Part shown: positions 8,221 through 17,100 of the stretch, piece after piece
Numbering within the stretch: position 1 is the stretch's first letter
Layout of the letters: every line of letters starts with the position of its first letter
From: an uncultured Clostridia bacterium
Lineage (GTDB): Bacteria; Bacillota; Clostridia; Lachnospirales; CAG-274
Assembly (NCBI GenBank): GCA_944381435.1
Contig: CALWLD010000027.1
Span: forward strand, 1 to 32,622
DNA: 32,622 nucleotides
Direction of reading: 5' to 3'
The notes under the pieces: generated by a model
Told to the model about the DNA's origin: nothing
Database searches by the model: none
The model's input: only the letters and a program-made list of their open reading frames with translations
Program-made: the position numbers and the translations under genes

Positions 8221-8652
8221 CTATATGCCAAGCTCTGCCATTCTTTCTGCTAATTCATTATCAATAAAGTTGTCCTCATCGTTATATGTTTCCCAATTTT
8301 CCTTGCTCCATATTTCCACCTTGTTTACAACGCCAATAGAAACAATTTCTTTATTTATGTTAGCGTGTTTTCTAAGGTTTTGAGGTATTATAATTCTACC
8401 ATTAGAATCTGGCTCACATTCGCAAGCACCAGAAAAAAGAAAACGGAAAAAACGCCTAACCCCTTCATCTGTGGTAGGAAATTGCTTCATTTTTTCTTCA
8501 AAAGCCTTCCATTCTTCCATAGTGTAAATAACAAGGCATTTATCTAGCCCTTTGGTAAGGATAAATGTTTGTCCAAGTTCATCACGAAACTTAGCAGGGA
8601 TTATGGCTCTGCCTTTAGCATCAACATTATGCTGATATTCGCCCATAAACAT
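8221..8652 (-). CDS. mraZ: Division/cell-wall cluster regulator MraZ
   Basis: MraZ is a DNA-binding repressor or modulator of its own cluster, with two swapped-hairpin AbrB-like units. They are visible as NVDAKGRAIIPAKFRDELG near residue 10 and EPDSNGRIIIPQNLRKHANI near residue 80, each with the conserved D-x-x-GR-I-IP pattern. The 143-residue length is standard. GGTGAG lies 5 bases before the ATG and overlaps the last TGGT box of the presumed operator. It is the first gene of the cluster. Confidence 0.97.
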   Translation of the reverse strand: MFMGEYQHNVDAKGRAIIPAKFRDELGQTFILTKGLDKCLVIYTMEEWKAFEEKMKQFPTTDEGVRRFFRFLFSGACECEPDSNGRIIIPQNLRKHANINKEIVSIGVVNKVEIWSKENWETYNDEDNFIDNELAERMAELGI

Positions 8653-8660
8653 ATTATCTC

Positions 8661-8706
8661 ACCAACCTTTTACCACTTTTTACCACTTTTAAACCATTTT
8701 AAACCA
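8661..8706 (-). promoter_or_regulatory. MraZ operator: five TGGT boxes at one-turn spacing
   Basis: On the plus strand ACCA occurs at 8661, 8672, 8682, 8693 and 8703, spaced 11, 10, 11 and 10 bases. Read on the minus strand this is a run of AAAGTGGT/AAATGGT direct repeats between the promoter and the mraZ start. MraZ proteins are known to bind repeated GTGG/AAAGTG-type boxes at about 10-base spacing just upstream of mraZ. The repeat spacing is seen directly; binding is inferred from the family. Confidence 0.8.
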
Positions 8707-8715
8707 CTTTTTATA

Positions 8716-8744
8716 ATTTTAATATATTTTTTAGATTTTTTCAA
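8716..8744 (-). promoter_or_regulatory. Promoter of the mraZ cluster
   Basis: Minus-strand TTGAAA (8739-8744), 17-base spacer and TAAAAT (8716-8721). Transcription would begin next to the first TGGT box, so the operator lies in the initially transcribed region. Confidence 0.7.
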
Positions 8745-8776
8745 CCTTAATTTTAATTTTTTTAAAACTTTTTTTG

Positions 8777-8804
8777 TAAATATTTTATGTATATATACCG
8801 ATAT
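8777..8804 (+). promoter_or_regulatory. Sigma-28 (SigD/FliA)-type promoter of the FliK-like gene
   Basis: TAAA (8777-8780), 16 bases, then ACCGATAT (8797-8804). The known sigma-D consensus is TAAA, 14-16 bases, GCCGATAT. It lies just upstream of the AGGAGG site and TTG start of the next gene. The match is strong for so AT-rich a region because CCGATA is rare by chance here. Confidence 0.6.
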
Positions 8805-8832
8805 TAAATTATATAGGTTAGGAGGTGATATT

Positions 8833-10371
8833 TTGAATATTAATAGCCAAAATTTATTAAACAATCTTTTATATAACAATCTTTCTAAAAATATAAATTT
8901 AGATATAGAAAGTATAGAAAATACAGAAACAGAAAATGCAGAAAATGCAGACAATAGTTTCAAATATAACAATCCAAATAGTTTTAATTTATTAACAACT
9001 AAAGAAGAATTAAAATTGCTATTATCTAGTTTTAATCTACCTATAAATAAAGAAAATTTAGATTTAATAAATCTATTAATAAAAAATGGTATATCTGTAA
9101 ATAAAGATAATATACAGTTAGTATCTAATACCCTGAAATCTTTTAAAAATTTTCCTTTAGAAAAAGCTTTATTATTTATAGAAAATAACATAACTCCTAA
9201 TATAAATACATTTAAACAACTAGAAAAATTTATATCAAAGGATATAAGTTTAGACTCTCAAATAGAAAATCTTTTAAATAATTTAGAAAATATAGAAGAT
9301 GATAAACTTTCATCGAAAACTATATTTAATAACACAAATTTAGAGCAATTAGTAAATAACGAAAGTGATAACATAAAAAATATAAAATTAGAAATACTTA
9401 ATAAAATAATAAATAATACTAAAGTTGATGGAAACATAAATTACAAAAATATAAATGAAATTTTAGATAAAATTGTAACTGAAAATAAAGATATTTTAAA
9501 CCAAAATTTATCTAAACCTATGGTATTAGATAAAGTAATAGATTTTCTATTTAACGATAACCTAATTGTTAAACCTAACAAATTAAACACTATAGAAAAC
9601 TTAATAAATAACATACCTATAGAAAAAACACCTATTAAAGATTTTGAATATATTAAAAATTTTGTAAATAAAGAAAACTTTTTATCCCTAGAAAAAGAAA
9701 TATTTAACATTATAAAAAGTGATAAAGATATAAACTTAAAACTTAAAAATTTTATAGATAACGCAAAAGTTATACAAGATAAAATTAAATATTTTAATAT
9801 AGAAGATACTTCTAACAAAGATTTAGAAGATTTTTTCACAGATTTAGCTACAATAACAAAAAATATAAAAGATAACCTACAAAATATAAACGATAGCAAC
9901 TCAGAAATATTAAATAAAAATGTAGAAAATCTATCTAAAAATATAGATTTTATGTCTAGCTTAAAAGATAGTATGTTTTTGCAAATCCCTTTAAATATTA
10001 ACAATTTTTCTACAACTGCTGAACTTTTTATATTTTCCAATAAAAAAAATAAAAATATAGCTAATAAAAATAATAGTGGTTCTGTTTTGTTATCTTTAAA
10101 TTTGGCATATTTAGGAAAGCTAGATGCTTATATTTATAAAAATAATAACGATATTAGCTGTCAGTTTAGGTTAGAAAAGGAAAGCGCCAAAAATCTTATT
10201 AAAGAAAATACCCTTCTTTTAATTGAATATTTAAAATCTAAAAAATTAATCTTAAAAGAGCTTTCTTTTAAAGATTTAGATGAAAGCTTTTCATTATATA
10301 ACAGTGCTTTAAATAAAAATATGTCACAAAAAAATGATATAAAAATAAGTAGTTTTAGTGCAAAAGCCTAA
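8833..10371 (+). CDS. FliK-like protein (putative flagellar hook-length control)
   Basis: The product is a 512-residue Asn/Lys/Ile/Leu-rich protein. TTG at 8833 is chosen because a full AGGAGGTGA site (8820-8828) lies 5-8 bases before it; the frame stays open upstream to 8569, but that part overlaps the mraZ promoter and operator and is low-complexity. Residues about 67-135 hold helical repeats with the pattern LP-N-ENL--I--L---GI. The rest to about 390 is helical and polar. The last segment (about 396-485) alternates strands and a helix (VLLSLNLAYLGKLDAYIY, ISCQFRLEKESAKNLI, LKSKKLILKELSF) like the C-terminal hook-cap domain of FliK. That match is by eye and remote. The sigma-28-type promoter supports a flagellar role. 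No other flagellar gene is in the window. Confidence 0.6.
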   Translation: MNINSQNLLNNLLYNNLSKNINLDIESIENTETENAENADNSFKYNNPNSFNLLTTKEELKLLLSSFNLPINKENLDLINLLIKNGISVNKDNIQLVSNTLKSFKNFPLEKALLFIENNITPNINTFKQLEKFISKDISLDSQIENLLNNLENIEDDKLSSKTIFNNTNLEQLVNNESDNIKNIKLEILNKIINNTKVDGNINYKNINEILDKIVTENKDILNQNLSKPMVLDKVIDFLFNDNLIVKPNKLNTIENLINNIPIEKTPIKDFEYIKNFVNKENFLSLEKEIFNIIKSDKDINLKLKNFIDNAKVIQDKIKYFNIEDTSNKDLEDFFTDLATITKNIKDNLQNINDSNSEILNKNVENLSKNIDFMSSLKDSMFLQIPLNINNFSTTAELFIFSNKKNKNIANKNNSGSVLLSLNLAYLGKLDAYIYKNNNDISCQFRLEKESAKNLIKENTLLLIEYLKSKKLILKELSFKDLDESFSLYNSALNKNMSQKNDIKISSFSAKA

Positions 10372-10400
10372 TTGACAAAACAATACAAAAGTACTATAAT
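10372..10400 (+). promoter_or_regulatory. Perfect consensus promoter for the abi leader RNA
   Basis: TTGACA (10372-10377), exactly 17 bases, TATAAT (10395-10400). Both hexamers are perfect. The -35 box begins on the first base after the stop codon of the FliK-like gene. It is the strongest promoter in the window, which would suit a highly made RNA. Confidence 0.9.
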
Positions 10401-10406
10401 ATAATT

Positions 10407-10544
10407 GAAAAGATAGATAAGCTATCTTAATCTTGTAAAATAATTAATACTTATAATTTTTGTTGGTATTAATTATTTTACAAGTGAGATTTAGACCCCA
10501 TCACGCCTCTGTTATCAAGCGTACCATGATAGGGTTGTTTTTTT
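10407..10544 (+). ncRNA. Structured leader RNA of the abi gene (AbiF-type RNA candidate)
   Basis: From the predicted transcript start to the T-tract there are about 138 bases with three hairpins. Hairpin 1: AAGATAG (10410-10416) with CTATCTT (10422-10428). Hairpin 2: a perfect 19-base inverted repeat, 10432-10450 with 10466-10484, around a 15-base loop. Hairpin 3: ACCCCATCA (10495-10503) with TGATAGGGT (10527-10535), 8 of 9 paired, possibly extended by ACGC (10503-10506) and GCGT (10519-10522). Hairpin 3 is followed by TTGTTTTTTT. A TTATC in the loop of hairpin 3 (10512-10516) could pair with GATAA (10416-10420), a possible pseudoknot. Published work associates AbiF proteins with a conserved adjacent non-coding RNA acting as antitoxin. 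Membership of that RNA family is inferred from position and structure, not from a covariance match. Confidence 0.75.
10495..10544 (+). terminator. Terminator-like hairpin between leader RNA and abi
   Basis: The third hairpin of the leader RNA is followed by seven T (10538-10544), 14 bases before the abi start codon. It would end most transcripts as the short RNA and let a minority read into abi. This sets a high RNA to protein ratio, as expected for an RNA antitoxin. Confidence 0.6.
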
Positions 10545-10558
10545 ATATGAGGTATTTT

Positions 10559-11425
10559 ATGTCTAAACAAGAAGATATTTACAAAAATCAGATAGAAATG
10601 TTATTAGCTAAAGGTATATATATAGAGGATAGGCTAGAAGCCAGAGAAATTTTGTCTAATTTAAGCTATTATACGTTTATTGGATATATACCAAATTTTA
10701 ATAATAAAGAAACTTATTATAACAACGAAATAAATTTTAACAATATATACAAAATATATTTATTTGATAAAAGATTAAGAAATATATTACTATATATTCT
10801 TGAAATAATAGAAAACACCTTAAAAACAAAAATAGCTTATGCTATAAATACAGAGTTAGGTCATCTTGGGTATTTAGATGCTACCAATTTTAAAGATACA
10901 AGAGAGCATAAAATGTTAATGAGTAATTTAAAAAGGCTTTTACAAAAAGATAAAAAGATAGAGTTTATAGAATATTATATGAAGGAATATAGCAACAAGC
11001 TCCCTATATGTATATGTATTAATGTATTCACTATGGGTATGATAAATAGCCTTTATAGCAATATTAGCACATCTATTCAAAAAATGGTAGCAAAAGAATA
11101 TAAAACAGGTGTAAATCAGTTATCTAGTTGGATTGAAAATATAGTATATACAAGAAACTTGGTAGCCCATTATATGCGTATGTATAATTTTAAATTACAA
11201 AAAACCCCTGCAAATTGTAAGGTAAACCACCAATGTAATATAATTACATATAGAATATTTGATATATTTCATATTATGAAGTTTTTGGTTCTAGATAAGC
11301 AAGAATGGAATAACCATATAATACCTACTTTAGATATGCTTATAATAGAATATGAACAATACATAGAGCTAGAGTTAATAGGATTTTCTAAAGATTGGAA
11401 AGATATATTAATAAAAAATAATTAA
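10559..11425 (+). CDS. Abi_2 family HEPN protein (AbiD/AbiF-like)
   Basis: The 288-residue protein matches the Abi_2 family of abortive-infection proteins. The N-terminus carries the family pattern QIEMLLAKGIYIEDRLEA then LSNLSYYTFIGY. The middle holds IYKIYLFDKRLRNILLYILE and IENTLKTKIAYAI (about 63-96), the first helical unit. The nuclease-type HEPN motif R-x4-H is R199-N-L-V-A-H204, followed by MRMYN, comparable to the usual RN-AHH-R-WN. Such HEPN proteins cleave RNA. The start is the ATG at 10559 with TGAGGT 5-6 bases before it; the longer open frame from 10460 runs through the structured leader and is not used. Expression probably depends on read-through of the leader terminator. The gene ends in a strong hairpin, making a self-contained cassette. 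Confidence 0.9.
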   Translation: MSKQEDIYKNQIEMLLAKGIYIEDRLEAREILSNLSYYTFIGYIPNFNNKETYYNNEINFNNIYKIYLFDKRLRNILLYILEIIENTLKTKIAYAINTELGHLGYLDATNFKDTREHKMLMSNLKRLLQKDKKIEFIEYYMKEYSNKLPICICINVFTMGMINSLYSNISTSIQKMVAKEYKTGVNQLSSWIENIVYTRNLVAHYMRMYNFKLQKTPANCKVNHQCNIITYRIFDIFHIMKFLVLDKQEWNNHIIPTLDMLIIEYEQYIELELIGFSKDWKDILIKNN

Positions 11426-11452
11426 AAACCATCAGCAAAGCTGATGGTTTTT
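11424..11452. terminator. Bidirectional terminator between abi and the 5'-nucleotidase gene
   Basis: Thirteen perfect pairs: AAAAACCATCAGC (11424-11436), AAA loop, GCTGATGGTTTTT (11440-11452). A and T tracts flank the GC-containing core on both sides, so it can serve the convergent genes on both strands. It overlaps the abi stop codon. Confidence 0.9.
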
Positions 11453-11455
11453 ATA

Positions 11456-13273
11456 TTAAGAAGCTTTCATTTCTTTTTTATAAACAAGCTTAACATTTTT
11501 ATTTTCTGTTTTGTTGCCTGTATTTTTTAAATCATTTTCTGTTATAGTTTTGCTATTATATTTTTCTAACTTAATTTCACCAGAATTAATTTGTTCTACT
11601 GCTTTTTTATGTAGTTCTTCATTCCAATCATTACCAACTATTTTCCAGTTGTTATCTACATTAGGTGTAATTTTACCTTTTTTAACATTTTGGATATAAT
11701 CTGCAATAAGCTCACGAACACCACCTAAATCGCCTCTAACATCTATTTCTAAAAGTTTAGGATTATCCCCATTTTTATATATAACATCTGATAAAATTTG
11801 GCTGTTAGCTCTATAGTTATTAACAACCACTTTAAATATATCATCATCTTTAACAGGTGTGCCATCTTTTTTAGTAAGATTTTCTATCCTGTTACCTGGT
11901 TCTTTAGCTATGTTAATATCATAGTTTACACCAGCAAACATATCATATAAATAACCTGGAATTTCAGGATTAAAAGATATAGTTAAATCTCCATCTTTAT
12001 ATTGGTTAAAGAAAGATGCAGACCATTCCATATATTGTTTAAGTTGTTTGCCGTTCATTTCAAAAACATATAATGTATTAGGGAATTTATATATTAAAGA
12101 AGTATCACTTTTCTTAATATCCCCTTCATACATATTAGCTTTTGCACTAAATAATGCAGCAGCAGAAACATCAGCACCTGTGTAATATAATTGAACTTCA
12201 TTTACTAAATCTACAAGAGCAGTATCTTGTATATAGCCTTGTGCTATATCGTTTATTTCATTTTTAGGTGCAAGGTCGCCACCTTCTAATTTACCTATTA
12301 CAGTGTTTGCATCTTCTTTTGCTCTTTTATCATAGCTTTCTAATTCTTTTAAAATTTTTTCATCTGGCTCATATTTAGATACATCTATAATATTAGCTTC
12401 TTTATTTGTTACTTGGTATTCACCTTTAGCATCTTTTTTAAGTGTTATATTAATTTGAGCTATTGTTGCACCACTGCTTTTGTTTTCAACTACAGGCATA
12501 CCATTTACTACTTTATTAACTTGTGTATGAGCGTGTGCTGCTACTATAGCATCTACACCTTTTACATTATTAGCTATATCATCTACACCAGAGTTTTTAA
12601 CGTCATATTCATTTCCTTCGCCCATATGGTTAACAGAAACTATTACATCTACCTTACCTTCAAGCTCATCAATAGCTTTGTTAATTTCTTCTAATGGGTC
12701 TGTAACGTTGTAACCTTCAAGCTTTTCTGCGTCCCATTTTACTATGTTAGGTGTAACCATACCAATTATACCAACTTTAACACCATTTTTTTCTATTATT
12801 GTATAGCTATCTGCAAGGCGTGTTTTATCTGGGTTATAAACATTACCAGATAAAACCTTAGCTTTGCTTGTTTTCATAACTTTGTTTAAAAATTCCATAC
12901 CATAGTTAAACTCGTGGTTACCTAAAACCCAAGCATCATAGCCAATGGCATTCATACCTGCAATCATAGGAACTATTTCATCATTTAAAAATAATTCTGA
13001 ATAGTTATCTTGTATAGTATCTCCTGCATCAATTATGATAGTGTTATCTGTTTTTAGCTCGTTTATAGCTGTTGCTATCTGTGCTAAACTACCAGATTTG
13101 CTTTCCTCATTTGTTGCATATTCATAAGGGTAAAATTTGTTATGAATATCGCTTGTAGCTAATAACTGTATAGTTACTTCGTCGTTTTTATTAGTATTTG
13201 CAAAAACACTAAAATTAAAAGATGTAGCTAATACAGCCGACATTGTTAAAATAGACAATAATTTTTTTAACAT
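11456..13273 (-). CDS. Secreted 5'-nucleotidase / 2',3'-cyclic phosphodiesterase family protein
   Basis: This is an exported metallophosphoesterase that dephosphorylates extracellular nucleotides, 605 residues. The signal peptide is about 1-26, with SVFA then NTN as the likely cleavage site. The metal-binding motifs are D42-x-H44, the aspartate of GD (85), GNHE (118-121), VNHMG and AHAHTQV (the usual GHxH with Ala first). The C-terminal 5'-nucleotidase domain includes SLIYKFPNTLYVFEMNGKQL and NNYRANSQ. The protein ends after a Lys-rich tail without an LPxTG anchor, so it is probably released or loosely held. AAGGAG lies 7 bases before the ATG. It is separated from the upstream gene by 180 bases and is probably transcribed alone. 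Whether the preferred substrate is a 5'-nucleotide or a 2',3'-cyclic nucleotide cannot be read from the sequence. Confidence 0.92.
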   Translation of the reverse strand: MLKKLLSILTMSAVLATSFNFSVFANTNKNDEVTIQLLATSDIHNKFYPYEYATNEESKSGSLAQIATAINELKTDNTIIIDAGDTIQDNYSELFLNDEIVPMIAGMNAIGYDAWVLGNHEFNYGMEFLNKVMKTSKAKVLSGNVYNPDKTRLADSYTIIEKNGVKVGIIGMVTPNIVKWDAEKLEGYNVTDPLEEINKAIDELEGKVDVIVSVNHMGEGNEYDVKNSGVDDIANNVKGVDAIVAAHAHTQVNKVVNGMPVVENKSSGATIAQINITLKKDAKGEYQVTNKEANIIDVSKYEPDEKILKELESYDKRAKEDANTVIGKLEGGDLAPKNEINDIAQGYIQDTALVDLVNEVQLYYTGADVSAAALFSAKANMYEGDIKKSDTSLIYKFPNTLYVFEMNGKQLKQYMEWSASFFNQYKDGDLTISFNPEIPGYLYDMFAGVNYDINIAKEPGNRIENLTKKDGTPVKDDDIFKVVVNNYRANSQILSDVIYKNGDNPKLLEIDVRGDLGGVRELIADYIQNVKKGKITPNVDNNWKIVGNDWNEELHKKAVEQINSGEIKLEKYNSKTITENDLKNTGNKTENKNVKLVYKKEMKAS

Positions 13274-13385
13274 ATTATTTCTCCTTTTCTAAAAGTATTA
13301 CAATTATATAATATCATTATAGAAAAGTAATTGCAATATATATAATTAACATATTTTAACAAAACTTATTATATATATTATAAGT

Positions 13386-13418
13386 TAACAAATATATTTT
13401 TCTAATACATATTTGTTA
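13386..13418. repeat. AT-rich inverted repeat in the mtnN to 5'-nucleotidase gap
   Basis: TAACAAATAT (13386-13395) pairs with ATATTTGTTA (13409-13418) around a 13-base loop. T6 follows on the plus strand, although the genes on both sides are on the minus strand. It may help end mtnN transcripts, but that is weak. The rest of 13274-13453 is AT-rich sequence with no gene. Confidence 0.3.
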
Positions 13419-13453
13419 TTTTTTATATCAAATATTTACATATAATCATACTT

Positions 13454-14125
13454 TTAAATTTTAGATATGGTTTTTATAACAATGTCACTTGCTTTGTTAG
13501 CAGCTATTTTTTCAAACTTCTTATAATCTAAATTTGAAGAGCTATTAGCCAAATCAGAAATACAACGTATAACTCCAATAGGTATATTATTAATAAATGC
13601 CGTATTTACAATAGCGCAACTTTCCATATCAACACAAAGAGCATCTTTATATTTTTCTTTTAATTTTTCTTTTTTATTATCATCACAGATAAAATCATCA
13701 CCTGTTATTATAAGTCCTTTTTTCTTATTTCCTTCCGTATTATCTAATAATAACCTTGTTAATTTTTCATCTGTATAAAATATTTCCTGATATGGAAAGC
13801 AATTTTTCATTTGCTCTTTTCTTACATCATAATAAGTAAGTCTATCTGCAACAACAACATCTGTATGCTTTACATTGTTATCCATACTACCTGCTATGCC
13901 TGTATGTATAATACACCATATATCAAATTTATCAATCATTATTTGTGTTAATATGGCAGAATTAACTTTGCCTATACCACAAGAAGTTAAAATAACATTT
14001 TTATCATTAATTTTTCCTTTATAAAATTTTATACCTAGGTATATTATTTCCTCAACTTCTTCCATTTTGCTATGTATATTTTCTATTTCTAGCCACATAG
14101 CAGATATTATCCCAATGTATTTCAT
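13454..14125 (-). CDS. mtnN: 5'-methylthioadenosine/S-adenosylhomocysteine nucleosidase
   Basis: MtnN (Pfs) splits methylthioadenosine and S-adenosylhomocysteine to adenine and the thiosugar, clearing by-products of SAM use and feeding LuxS where present. The 223 residues are standard. Key residues are E13 in the opening IISAMWLEIENI, the GIGKVNSA and HTGIAGS loops, E168 in CVDMESCAI (ribose binding) and the catalytic D191 in RCISDLAN. It begins 11 bases after polC with an AAGGAGG site, so it is the last gene of the uppS-to-polC transcript or is read from it. Confidence 0.93.
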   Translation of the reverse strand: MKYIGIISAMWLEIENIHSKMEEVEEIIYLGIKFYKGKINDKNVILTSCGIGKVNSAILTQIMIDKFDIWCIIHTGIAGSMDNNVKHTDVVVADRLTYYDVRKEQMKNCFPYQEIFYTDEKLTRLLLDNTEGNKKKGLIITGDDFICDDNKKEKLKEKYKDALCVDMESCAIVNTAFINNIPIGVIRCISDLANSSSNLDYKKFEKIAANKASDIVIKTISKI

Positions 14126-14136
14126 AGTTTACCTCC

Positions 14137-17100
14137 TTAAAATAATGTAAGTTGATTAGTATCTGGTATCCCCTGTAAAACACCGTTTTGTTTTAATATT
14201 TCTACAACAGTTTTACTAATTTTTGTTCGCTCAACTAGGTTTTCTATTGTATCAAACTCACCATTTTCTCTAGCATCTATTATATTTTGTGTTGCCTGTT
14301 CCCCAAGCCCTTGTACACAAAATAAAGGTGGTAAAAGTCCCTCTTCTGTAACGTCAAATTTAAAACCTTTAGATTTATATAAATCCATTTTAGTAAATTT
14401 AAGACCTCTTTTATACATTTCTCTTACAAGCTCTAAAACAACAAGTTTTGTTTTTTCTTTAGTTGTCGCTCCTTTTCCTAGTGCTTGTATTTCTTTTATA
14501 GCCTCTTGTACTTTATCTAACCCAAAGCACATTAAGTCATAATCAAAATCTTCCACCTTAACAGAAAATAAACTAGCATAAAAAGCATAAGGGTAATTTA
14601 TTTTAAAATAACCCATTCTAAAGGCATTAGTAACATAGGCTACAGCGTGTCCTTTAGGGAACATATATTTTATCCTTTTACAAGACTCTATGTACCAATC
14701 TGGCACATTTTTATCTATCATAGCCTGTTCAAACTCAGGTGTTAAGCCTTTACCCTTTCTTACAGATTCCATTATTGTAAAAGCAAGCTTATTTTCTACA
14801 CCTTTTAAAATAAGATAAACCATAATGTCGTCCCTTGTTGGTATAACTTCTTTAAGAGTTGCCACATTATTTTTTATTAATTCTTGTGCATTGTTAAACC
14901 AAACATCTGTACCGTGAGAAAGACCAGATATTTTAACTAAATCAGAAAAACTATTAGGCTTTGTGTCCATAAGCATTTGTATAACAAAAGGTGTACCAAA
15001 TTCGGGAAGACCTAAAGAGCCTGTATCACAGTCTATATCTTCTACGCTTAATCCTAAAGCATTAGGAGATGTAAACAAAGACATTGTAGCTTTATCGTCC
15101 ATAGGTGTGTTTAACGGGTCAAAACCTGTAAAATCTTTTAACATACGTAAAATGGTTGGTACGTCGTGTCCTAGTAAATCTAGCTTTAGTATACGGCCAC
15201 TTATAGAGTGATAATCAAAATGAGTTGTTATAACGTTAGATGTAGGGTCATCTGCTGGGTGTTGTACAGGGCAAAAATCGTATATACTTTTTGTATTAGG
15301 AACAACCATAAGCCCTCCAGGGTGTTGCCCTGTTGTTCTTTTTATACCAACACAACCATCTACAAGCCTGTTTATTTCTGCCCCTCTTATGTGCATATTT
15401 CTTTCATCAGCATATTTTTTTACATATCCATAGGCTGTTTTATCGGCAAGAGTACCTATCGTTCCTGCTTTAAAAACAAATCCTGTGCCAAAAAGTTCCT
15501 CTGTATATTGATGTGCTTGTGCTTGAAATTCCCCCGAAAAGTTTAAGTCTATATCAGGCTCTTTATCTCCTTCAAAACCTAGGAAAGTTTCAAAAGGTAT
15601 ATCGTGGCCATCTTTTGATAGCATTGTGCCACATACAGGACATTGTTTATCTGGTAAGTCCCAGCCCGAATTACCTGCATAAGCTAGAACATCTTCCGAA
15701 TCAAAATCGGAATATTTACAGTTTTTACAAAAATAATGAGGCGATAGCGGGTTTACCTCTGTTATCCCTGCCATAGTGGCTGCAAAAGATGAACCAACAG
15801 ACCCCCTAGAACCTACAATATAACCATTGTCGTTAGAGTTCCAAACTATTTTTTGAGCAATTATATATAGCACAGCAAACCCATTTTTTATAATAGAATT
15901 AAGCTCTCTTTCTAGCCTATCCTTAACAATTTTAGGTAGCTCTTCTCCATATATGCTTTTTGCCTTTGTCATTGTTATTTCTGTAAGCTCCTTGTCTGAA
16001 CCCTCTATTTCTGGAGGAAAAGTGCCATCTGGTATAGGTAATACCTCTTCTATCATATCTGCTATAAGGTTCGTATTTTTAACTACAACCTCATAGGCTA
16101 AATCTTCTCCTAAATAAGCAAACTCATTAAGCATTTCTTCTGTTGTTCTAAAATATAAAGGTGGTTGGTTATCTGCATCTTTAAAACCTTTAGATGCCAT
16201 TATTATTTTTCTAAAATAGCTATCTTGCTCATCTAAAAAATGTACATCACAAGTAGCAACTACAGGCTTATTATATTTTTTGCCATATGCTATAATTTTT
16301 TTGTTTATATTTTGTAAATCTTCTTCGTTATTAATGTTAGATACTTTTTCATTTTCTATTAAAAACTTATTATTAGCTATAGGCTGTATTTCAAAATAAT
16401 CATAAAAATTAGCTAGTTTTTCTATTTCATCTTCATCAGCATTGTTTAAAACTGCTTGATAAAACTCCCCTGCCTCACAAGCAGTACCTATTATAAGACC
16501 TTCTTTTAGCTTTAAAAACTCACTTTTTGGTATCCTTGGGTCTCTAAAGAAATATTCTAAATTAGATTTAGATATTAGCTCATATAAATTTCTTAAGCCC
16601 TTTTGGTTTTTCACAAAAATTATAGCGTGGTTAGGTCTTAATTTTTTTACATCTATGTTAGTTCTTGCAAGCTCGTTTACCCCGTCAAGATTATTAACGT
16701 TGTATTCATTTTGTAATATTTCACAAAACTTTATAAATATATGGGCAGTAGCCTCGGCATCATCTACGGCTCTATGGTGATTTTCTAAAGATATATCTAA
16801 TTTTTTAGCTATAACATTAAGGGTATGCTTTGCCATATCTGGAAATATGGTCCTTGATAAACCTACTGTATCTAAAACAGTATTTTCTACTACCCTATTG
16901 TTTCTTTCTGCCCATTTTTTAATAAACCCCATATCAAATTTAGCATTATGTGCAACTAATACACTATCTCCAAAAAACTCAAAAAATTTAGGCAAAATTT
17001 CATTTTCATGAGGTGCATCTGTTAACATATCATCTGTTATTTTTGTAAGCTCTATAATGTCATTATTTAGCTTTTCGTTAGGGTTTACAAAGGTAGAAAA

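Noticed and set aside
8661-8710. Regular short repeats as a small CRISPR-like array
   Set aside because: The repeat unit is only about 10 bases with no spacers; position and sequence fit MraZ boxes.
8569-8832. Upstream extension of the FliK-like frame to an ATG at 8569
   Set aside because: It runs through mraZ, its operator and promoter, has no ribosome site, and a full AGGAGGTGA precedes the TTG at 8833.
10432-10484. 19-bp inverted repeat as ends of a small mobile element
   Set aside because: The 15-base interior leaves no room for an element and no target-site duplication is seen; it lies within a promoter-driven RNA and fits a stem.
10481-10530. tRNA or T-box in the abi leader
   Set aside because: No cloverleaf, T-arm GTTCGA-like sequence or T-box core motif is present.
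10460-10558. Upstream extension of the abi frame
   Set aside because: It crosses the second arm of the 19-bp stem and the terminator-like hairpin and has no ribosome site; the ATG at 10559 has one.
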